From NCBI GenBank assembly GCA_012800735.1, contig JAAZIU010000024.1, positions 1-46,348 on the forward strand: DNA of 46,348 nucleotides, written 5' to 3'. This DNA comes from Clostridiales bacterium (GTDB lineage: Bacteria > Bacillota > Clostridia > Oscillospirales > CAG-272). Under the pieces are notes generated by a model. That model worked only from the letters and a program-made list of their open reading frames with translations, ran no database searches and was not told the DNA's origin. The position numbers were made by a program, and so were the translations under genes. This document shows positions 41,194 to 46,348 of the stretch, one piece after another. Positions within the stretch are counted from its first letter, which is position 1. Each line of letters starts with the position of its first letter.

Positions 41194-42507
41194 ATGTCTT
41201 CTTATGTTACTCGCAAAACCCCCGGCGATTCCGCGTGGTTTACTCGCGACCGATTCGGAATGTTTATCCACTGGGGTCTTTACGCGATGCCGGCAAGGCA
41301 TGAGTGGATAAAAAGAAACGAGGCGATTCCGGAAGCTAAATACGACAAGTATTTCAAGTATTTCAATCCGGATCTTTACGATCCCAAAGAATGGGCGAGA
41401 CAGGCAAAAGCCGCCGGAATGAAATACGCGGTGTTTACCTCAAAGCATCACGAAGGCTTTTGTATGTTCGACAGCAAATTCACCGATTACAAATGCACAA
41501 ATACCCCAGCCGGACGCGACCTTGTTCGCGAATATGTCGACGCTTTCCGCGCCGAAGGGCTTCGCGTAGGTTTCTACTATTCGCTTATCGACTGGCATCA
41601 TCCGGAATTCCCGATAGACAAACTTCATCCCCGTGTGAACGATTCAAACGCCAAAGAGCTTAACCGCAGCCGCGATATGCGCAAATATGCCGAATATATG
41701 CGCAATCAGGTCACCGAGCTGCTTACAAATTACGGCAAGATCGACATACTCTGGTTCGATTTCAGCTATCCCGGCGATAATTCCTCCGATAACCTCCATG
41801 ACCACGGAAAAGGCAAATTTGAATGGGAATCCGAGGAACTGATAGCTACTGCAAGAAAACTTCAGCCGGATATTTTGATAGACAACCGCGCTGACATAGA
41901 GCAGGATCTCTGGACGCCGGAACAGTATCAGCCGACTAAGTGGGTTCGGCACAAGGAAACCGGAGAGCTTGTTACCTGGGAAGCTTGCCAGACTTTATCC
42001 GGCTCCTGGGGTTATCACCGCGACGAGATGACTTGGAAGTCTCCCGAACAGCTTATTCAGATGCTTATAAATACCGTAAGCTGCGGCGGCAATCTGCTGA
42101 TGAATGTCGGTCCGACTTCCCGCGGATATCTCGATTACCGCGCTGAAGCGGCGCTTAAAGTTTACGCCGACTGGATGAAATACAACAGCCGTTCAATTTA
42201 CGGCTGCACGATGGCTGAACCGGAATTTGTTGCTCCCAACGGAGTTAAATATACCCAATCCGTTGACGGAAAACGGCTTTACGTTCACCTGTTTGACTAT
42301 CCCTTCCAGTTCCTTGAGCTGCCGAATCTCGCCGGAAAAGTAGATTACGCGCAGTTCCTGCATGACTGCTCCGAGCTGCTTTACACCGAGGGCAAGGTTG
42401 AGCATTTCTCGGAAGGCGCGTCAGACGATGAAGGACTGTTTGTAATCACGCTTCCGATCGTAAAGCCACCGATGGTCGTGCCTGTTATCGAGCTGTTCCT
42501 TAAGTAA
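41194..42507 (+). CDS. GH29 alpha-L-fucosidase
   Basis: This 437-aa glycoside hydrolase begins with the GH29 block WFTRDRFGMFIHWGLYAMPARHEW (positions 15-38) and has KHHEGFCMFDS and the nucleophile Asp189 in DILWFDF. GNLLMNVGPTSRG is the conserved end of the barrel. It would release alpha-linked L-fucose from glycans with retention. There is no signal peptide, so it should act inside the cell on imported fucosides. The general acid/base is not fixed in this family and I do not assign it. AAAGGAAA precedes the ATG. It has a consensus promoter and strong terminator and stands alone. Confidence 0.9.
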   Translation: MSSYVTRKTPGDSAWFTRDRFGMFIHWGLYAMPARHEWIKRNEAIPEAKYDKYFKYFNPDLYDPKEWARQAKAAGMKYAVFTSKHHEGFCMFDSKFTDYKCTNTPAGRDLVREYVDAFRAEGLRVGFYYSLIDWHHPEFPIDKLHPRVNDSNAKELNRSRDMRKYAEYMRNQVTELLTNYGKIDILWFDFSYPGDNSSDNLHDHGKGKFEWESEELIATARKLQPDILIDNRADIEQDLWTPEQYQPTKWVRHKETGELVTWEACQTLSGSWGYHRDEMTWKSPEQLIQMLINTVSCGGNLLMNVGPTSRGYLDYRAEAALKVYADWMKYNSRSIYGCTMAEPEFVAPNGVKYTQSVDGKRLYVHLFDYPFQFLELPNLAGKVDYAQFLHDCSELLYTEGKVEHFSEGASDDEGLFVITLPIVKPPMVVPVIELFLK

Positions 42508-42514
42508 TTTTTTA

Positions 42515-42540
42515 ATCGGGATGAAGAAACTCATCCCGAT
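42515..42540 (+). terminator. Fucosidase terminator
   Basis: ATCGGGATGA and TCATCCCGAT form a perfect 10-bp stem around AGAAAC, followed by CTTTTT. Confidence 0.9.
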
Positions 42541-42557
42541 CTTTTTCGCTGCGGGTA

Positions 42558-42586
42558 TTGCCAAAACTGTAAATATATGCTATAAT
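42558..42586 (+). promoter_or_regulatory. Promoter of the unknown membrane protein at 42.65 kb
   Basis: TTGCCA (42558-42563), 17 bp, TATAAT (42581-42586), 62 bp before the ATG. Confidence 0.75.
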
Positions 42587-42648
42587 TTCAAAGAACAGCT
42601 ATGCGTTGAAAACACATATAAAATCGTTGTCGCTGAAAGGCGGATACC

Positions 42649-43263
42649 ATGAACGGTTTAATAAAAAGCGGTAACGGGGTTTACCGGTGGTATTATGAGT
42701 TTGGTCTTTTCAAAAATCCCGCTATTCTTTTGGCCTTGTGGAAGGTATTCGGTGTCATAACCGGCCTGCTCTGGGTTTTTGTCACGCTTATAAGTCTCAG
42801 AGACTATGATTTTATCTGGAACGGTTTCATTTCAAATACAAAGTTCTTCCTTTTATTTTTTGTCGGAATTGAAATACTCTGTCTTGTCAGTTATTTGATT
42901 TATGCTCTGATAATGGGCGGTAAATACTATGTTGTCTTTGAGATGGACAAAAAAGGAATCCGTCATATACATGCTCCGAGACAATTTGAAAAAGCGCAGC
43001 TGATCTCTTTCCTCTCTGTTCTTGGCGGAGCGGCTTCGGGTTCTCCGGCTGCTTCCGGCGCGGGAATGCTCTCCGGCTCAAAGAGAATGCTTTATTCCGA
43101 GTGGCAGTATGTCAAAAGCGTGAAATCTTACAGAAGGCGAAATATTATTTATATAAACTCTCCTTTCAGTAAAAATCAAGTGTATGCCGAAGCTGAAGAT
43201 TTCGACTTTGTTCTTGATTTTATCAAAGCACATACGCCCGACGCAAAGCATAAGTTTAGGTAA
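42649..43263 (+). CDS. Unknown membrane protein with two helices and a PH-like C-terminal region
   Basis: I do not recognise a named family with confidence. This 204-aa protein has two transmembrane helices (about 27-50 and 66-89), then a soluble part with FEMDKKGIRHIHAP, a Gly/Ala/Ser-rich loop (GGAASGSPAASGAGML) and WQYVKSVKSYRRRNIIYIN. That pattern resembles YcxB-like or bacterial PH-type domains attached to two helices. GGCGGA lies before the ATG. It is a single gene with its own promoter. No function is proposed. Confidence 0.7.
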   Translation: MNGLIKSGNGVYRWYYEFGLFKNPAILLALWKVFGVITGLLWVFVTLISLRDYDFIWNGFISNTKFFLLFFVGIEILCLVSYLIYALIMGGKYYVVFEMDKKGIRHIHAPRQFEKAQLISFLSVLGGAASGSPAASGAGMLSGSKRMLYSEWQYVKSVKSYRRRNIIYINSPFSKNQVYAEAEDFDFVLDFIKAHTPDAKHKFR

Positions 43264-43387
43264 AAACGTGTTGCTTAAACGCCGCTTTCTTTTGATATTA
43301 CGCACTTATTATATATTAAAAAATAAAACAGCGCAGAATTAAATAGCCTGTTTTAAATATATCTATAATTTTGAAGGAGAATTGAAG

Positions 43388-44470
43388 ATGATTAAAATCG
43401 GCCGTGAGGTATCTTTTCTGCCTCAGTCGGAAAACAATCCGAGAAACGGTGAAGGCACCTTTCTTCGCATGAAAAACGGCGATATTCTTTATGTATACTC
43501 AAGGTATAACGGAAACAGCGGCGATGATCACGCCTCCGCCGACCTCGCCGGTATTATTTCAAAAGATGAGGGGGAAAATTGGTCCGAACCCTTTATCATA
43601 CTAAAGCAGGATTCCGGTTCGGCAAACTTTATGTGTCCGATGCTGATCCGGATGGAAAACGGCGATATGGGACTTGTTTACTTAAGAAAATACTTTGACT
43701 TTGATTCGGAAGTAGTCCTTGACACCGTATATTTTGTCCGTTCGAAAGATGAAGGAAAGAGCTGGTCGGAACCGCTCGTCTGCTTCGACGAAAAAGGTTA
43801 TGTTGTCATCGAAAATGACCATGCGCTCAGACTCGCTAACGGTCGCATATTAATTCCGATAAATGTCCACTCTTATGAGGAAAACGGAAGAATCTGCGTA
43901 ACAAGCGTCGGTAAAATGACGTTTGCCGCATCTGACGACGACGGCTGCACCTGGAAACGGCTCTGCGAAGATTACAGCCTGCCGTTTGAAAAATACAGCA
44001 GAACCGGTCTTCAGGAAACCACCGTTCATCAGGAAGAATCAGGGCGGATTAAGGCGCTGTCGAGAACCGATCAGCTTTGTCATTATGAGTGTTATTCGGA
44101 TGACAACGGTGAGAGCTGGTATGACTTCCATCCGAATACCTTCTTTTCCGCGCCTCCCTCTCCGCTGCTGCTGCGAAAGGTAGGAAAATATGTCCTTGCG
44201 GCTTATAATCCGATATCGAACTATACGACAAGAGATACCAGCGGAACCTGGGGACGCACTCCTCTTGTGTTAGCCGTAAGCGAAGACGACGGCAAGAGCT
44301 TCCCAAGAATTTACGCGCTTGAAGACGATCCGAAAAACGGATATTGCTATCCTTCGATTTTTGACGGCGGGGATTACCTGCTGATAGGCTATTACCATTC
44401 CAACAACGCCGGCTCCTGCCTGATTGCGAACAAAATAATTAAGATCGCCATGTCAGAGCTTGAAAGTTGA
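43388..44470 (+). CDS. Sialidase-superfamily propeller protein (five Asp-boxes)
   Basis: This 360-aa protein has five Asp-box motifs: SKDEGENWSEP, SKDEGKSWSEP, SDDDGCTWKR, SDDNGESWYD and SEDDGKSFP, spaced as in a six-bladed sialidase propeller. NPRNGEGTFLRMKNGDIL at the start is typical of the bacterial exo-sialidase-like family of unproven specificity. There is no signal peptide. The ATG at 43388 has AAGGAG 8 nt upstream; a TTG at 43382 is too close to it. It differs from the protein at 1.7-3.1 kb in length and lacks its Fn3-like domain. No clear -35 was found. Confidence 0.75.
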   Translation: MIKIGREVSFLPQSENNPRNGEGTFLRMKNGDILYVYSRYNGNSGDDHASADLAGIISKDEGENWSEPFIILKQDSGSANFMCPMLIRMENGDMGLVYLRKYFDFDSEVVLDTVYFVRSKDEGKSWSEPLVCFDEKGYVVIENDHALRLANGRILIPINVHSYEENGRICVTSVGKMTFAASDDDGCTWKRLCEDYSLPFEKYSRTGLQETTVHQEESGRIKALSRTDQLCHYECYSDDNGESWYDFHPNTFFSAPPSPLLLRKVGKYVLAAYNPISNYTTRDTSGTWGRTPLVLAVSEDDGKSFPRIYALEDDPKNGYCYPSIFDGGDYLLIGYYHSNNAGSCLIANKIIKIAMSELES

Positions 44471-44496
44471 TTGACCGGATATACTTGGAAACATTT

Positions 44497-44523
44497 GCGC
44501 CGCCCCTCTTTTCGGGACGGCGC
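44497..44523 (+). terminator. Terminator of the second sialidase-like gene
   Basis: GCGCCG and CGGCGC pair, extended by CCC/GGG after one mismatch, and GTTTTTTATTT follows. Confidence 0.85.
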
Positions 44524-44532
44524 GTTTTTTAT

Positions 44533-44898
44533 TTATCCCTCGACGATTTTTGCTCCGAAAGGCATAAGCGAGAGTTTTGCCAGCTTAAAATACTGCCTGC
44601 CGAAAGGGATTCATATTATTGTTATATAAAATAACAGCCCTATAACCGCATTAACCACAGCCATCGGAATCCCGCAGCAGATAAGCCAGAAAATATTAGC
44701 AACGGTTGAAACAGATCCGCCGCCTAATTCCACTTCTTTTCCGAAGGGAGACAAGGAAAGCTCTGCGAATTTGAAGCATTGAACCCCCAAGGGTATTCCG
44801 ACTATGGTTATGCAAAATAAAAGTCCGCATAATGCCCATAAAATGCTTACGACCAATCCGCCGGTAATTATCCAGATAATGTTTCCGAGTGTTTTCAT
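44533..44898 (-). pseudogene. yccF: YccF-domain inner membrane protein with in-frame UGA
   Basis: The protein consists of two YccF (DUF307) repeats. The first is intact (GNIIWIITGGLVVSILWALC through FAELSLSPFGKEV). The second reads VANIFWLICCGIPMAVVNAV, LLFYITII, then TGA (44611-44613), and continues in the same frame with IPFGRQYFKLAKLSLMPFGAKIVEG to a TAA at 44533. The UGA replaces the conserved Gly of IIGIPFG, a single GGA-to-TGA change. UGA is the normal stop of many genes here, so this is a nonsense mutation, an error or readthrough. The product without readthrough is 95 aa. Function of the family is unknown. Confidence 0.85.
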
Positions 44899-44968
44899 TT
44901 TATATATATCACTCTCTCTTTCTTTATCATTAAAATTCTTTTATATTGTTTCTTTACGGTTTTTATGT

Positions 44969-45982
44969 TTATGCAAAGCTTTTTGCGGTTTCTATCAACG
45001 CTTTTAAATTCTCATATGGAACATCGGTCTGAATTTCCTGAGACGGGCAGGTAATATAGCCTCCGTTTTTGCTCATCAAAGTTATTACTCTTTCGGTTTC
45101 CCGCATCACCTGCTGCGGAGTACCGTACGGAAGTACGCTTTGTGTGCTGATTCCTCCCCAAAACGTTATTTTGTTGCCATAGCGCTCTTTTAAAAACTTC
45201 AAATCCATACATTCCGGCTGAACCGGATTTAGTATATCGACGCCTAAATCAATTAGTTCATCCATCAGTCTCAGAACATTTCCACAGGAATGAACCATTA
45301 CATCTTTTCCCGCTGAACGGATAAGCTCATATTGTCTTTTTTCGCCGTCTCGGATAAGATTTTTCCATGTATCGGGAGACATGATGAGATCCTTCTGAGT
45401 TCCCCAGTCGGAACCCAAAAGAACTCCGTCGATATCCGAACAACCTGCAATTCGCGGAAGTATCTCCATATTGTTGTCGACTATAAAGCTGAGAAGCCGC
45501 TGCGCAAATTCCGGAGCGGCGGCAAGATCGGCCAGGAAATTTTCAATTCCGCGGGTAAAGTATGCTTTTTCCCAATGACTACCCCAGATAAGCGCGGATA
45601 CATAGACGCCGTATTTTTCCGAAAGCAGTTTTGATGTCGTTTCCATACGGTTGAAATTTTCTTCGGTGTCCCATCTTCTGATCGGCGGCAGCATATCGGG
45701 AGTTTCAAGAGGAGAATGGTATATCTGCGGCATATTACCGTGATCCCAGTCCCACCAGGGAAAATCGGTTTCGCACATGAAATTCCCTACCGAAAGCTGA
45801 ATAGCCTTGTTTTTATCTATTAAACCGGTTTTTAAATCGTCCTGAACATCTTTATTATAAAAGTCTTCGAGCAGTTTGTCGCCATAAAGGTTTATTGCCT
45901 CGGAAGTCAAACGAATACAATACGGCACCTTATCGATTTCTTCGTGCCGGAGCGCCGCTTTGACATAATCTCGCTTATTCAT
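44969..45982 (-). CDS. Uroporphyrinogen decarboxylase-family protein (UroD/MtaA-like)
   Basis: This 337-aa TIM-barrel protein resembles the UroD superfamily branch that includes corrinoid-dependent methyltransferases. The zinc-ligand pattern of that branch is present: His231 and Cys233 in MVHSCGN, and Cys258 in VQPECMD. True heme-pathway UroD lacks these. It lies apart from any heme or corrinoid genes, so a methyl-transfer substrate cannot be named; such genes are common next to sugar and glycan genes in gut Clostridia. AAGGTG lies before the ATG. The promoter lies between the gene and the insertion sequence. Confidence 0.8.
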   Translation of the reverse strand: MNKRDYVKAALRHEEIDKVPYCIRLTSEAINLYGDKLLEDFYNKDVQDDLKTGLIDKNKAIQLSVGNFMCETDFPWWDWDHGNMPQIYHSPLETPDMLPPIRRWDTEENFNRMETTSKLLSEKYGVYVSALIWGSHWEKAYFTRGIENFLADLAAAPEFAQRLLSFIVDNNMEILPRIAGCSDIDGVLLGSDWGTQKDLIMSPDTWKNLIRDGEKRQYELIRSAGKDVMVHSCGNVLRLMDELIDLGVDILNPVQPECMDLKFLKERYGNKITFWGGISTQSVLPYGTPQQVMRETERVITLMSKNGGYITCPSQEIQTDVPYENLKALIETAKSFA

Positions 45983-46017
45983 GGCTGCACCTTAGTTTTA
46001 TATAAGCTCCTTTATAA

Positions 46018-46046
46018 AGTATATCATTAAAATTAACACAAATCAA
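46018..46046 (-). promoter_or_regulatory. Promoter of the UroD-family gene
   Basis: TTGATT (46041-46046), 17 bp, TATACT (46018-46023) on the minus strand, 36 bp before the start. Confidence 0.7.
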
Positions 46047-46158
46047 GTGTAAAACGGAGTTTGTTAGAATTTGCTTTGTTTAAGAAATTATTCAAACTGT
46101 ACATTTGTCAATGATGTGAGACCGAAAAAAAGCAAATGAGAAGAAAAAGTAGAGAAAG

Positions 46159-46215
46159 GAATTTAGTAATGTTGAAGAGAGGGGCGAAGCCCCGAACGGA
46201 AACATTACTAAATTC
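46159..46215. repeat. 15-bp perfect inverted repeat with inner GGGGC/GCCCC stem
   Basis: GAATTTAGTAATGTT (46159-46173) and AACATTACTAAATTC (46201-46215) are exact complements, and GGGGC-GAA-GCCCC lies inside (46181-46193). It follows the transposase stop by 7 bp and may be its terminator or part of the IS end structure. Confidence 0.85.
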
Positions 46216-46221
46216 GGCGCA

Positions 46222-46348
46222 TCAGCGACCGCCGAGTTCGCGATGCTTTTGAGAGGGTGTTTTCCAACCAAGCACCGCCATAGGGATGTTGTTTGAACGG
46301 TATAAATAATTCTTCATCTGTTTTTGCAGATCGCTGAAAGAATAGAAG
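46222..46348 (-). CDS. DDE (integrase-core) transposase, C-terminal fragment
   Basis: Only the last 41 codons are in the window. They read FYSFSDLQKQMKNYLYRSNN, then IPMAVLGWKTPSQKHREL and a TGA at 46222-46224. The phrase YNN/RSNN-IPM-LGWKTP-EK is the usual end of rve-type transposases of the IS3/IS481 groups, where the chain after the last catalytic Glu ends with a P-L-x-W-x-S/T-P motif. The catalytic residues lie beyond the edge. The family is inferred from this tail only. Confidence 0.6.
   Translation of the reverse strand, partial: FYSFSDLQKQMKNYLYRSNNIPMAVLGWKTPSQKHRELGGR

Larger units (their letters stand above)
46093..46348 (-). mobile_element. Right part of an insertion sequence cut by the window edge
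   Basis: The transposase C-terminus, a long hairpin and a candidate end near TGTACA (46099-46104) make up this piece. The exact terminus and target duplication cannot be fixed because the other end is outside the window. Confidence 0.6.

Noticed and set aside
43325..43354. AAAACAG/CTGTTTT hairpin before the second sialidase-like gene
   Set aside because: The stem is 7 bp and mostly A-T with a 16-nt loop; neither a terminator nor a regulator site is supported.
44611..44613. UGA as glycine codon (alternative genetic code)
   Set aside because: Many intact genes here end with TGA at the expected length (esterase, EF-G-like, methyltransferase, radical SAM, second sialidase-like gene), so UGA is a normal stop.

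Overview
The window looks like a chromosomal segment of an uncultured, anaerobic, low-to-mid GC Clostridia-type Firmicute (Bacillota). This rests on strong AGGAGG-like ribosome sites, many textbook TTGACA-N17-TATAAT promoters, a fab/acc operon with FabK as the enoyl reductase, MntP, DUF1846, a G5-3D cell-wall protein, a glycyl-radical activase and a UroD-like methyltransferase-family protein. No phage, plasmid or CRISPR signal was seen. The only mobile DNA is the tail of an insertion sequence at the right edge.

Layout. 1-9.0 kb (minus strand): a sialidase-like propeller and a lipoprotein solute-binding protein in one operon, the Mn exporter mntP, a GH127-type beta-L-arabinofuranosidase. 5.8-12.1 kb (minus): two very large tandem subtilisin-like (S8) proteases with PA inserts. 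12.4-15.3 kb: an AMP-forming long-chain acyl-CoA ligase and a divergent small esterase. 15.4-19.3 kb (minus): a membrane-anchored G5-3D wall protein with an acidic tail and 23-residue repeats, rpsI and rplM behind a structured leader, and an unknown two-helix membrane protein. 19.5-27.7 kb: a glycyl-radical activase, DUF1846 protein, a YhcC-like radical SAM protein, an EF-G paralogue, a MATE exporter and a ZIP metal transporter. 27.7-38.3 kb (minus): the type II fatty-acid synthesis operon acpP-fabK-fabD-fabG-fabF-accB-fabZ-accC-accD-accA, followed by a medium-chain acyl-CoA synthetase and a TetR regulator, read from one strong promoter with a leader of about 300 nt. fabH is not in the window. 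38.5-46 kb: arylamine N-acetyltransferase, a frameshifted Bcp peroxiredoxin, tRNA-Ser(UGA), a SpoU methyltransferase, a GH29 alpha-L-fucosidase, an unknown membrane protein, a second sialidase-like protein, a yccF gene with an in-frame UGA, and a UroD-family protein. 46.1 kb to the end: the C-terminus of a DDE transposase and a long IS-end hairpin.

How the genes work together. The fab/acc genes make malonyl-ACP and elongate acyl chains. The appended acyl-CoA synthetase and TetR gene suggest coupling to exogenous acids and acyl-CoA sensing. The fatty-acid leader and the separate acyl-CoA ligase leader at 14.3 kb share a similar inverted-repeat half-site, so they may form one lipid regulon. The GH127, GH29 and two sialidase-like proteins lack signal peptides, which suggests that imported plant or host glycan fragments are processed inside the cell, with the exported S8 proteases attacking protein outside it.

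The most interesting signals are non-coding: the fatty-acid leader with two families of repeated dyads and an attenuator-like hairpin, an 18-codon mini-ORF that carries the only good ribosome site for the radical SAM gene, and a structured leader ahead of the protease pair. Two genes carry single-base lesions (bcp frameshift, yccF UGA) that could be assembly errors, pseudogenes or recoding. No complete system that I can call undescribed is visible.
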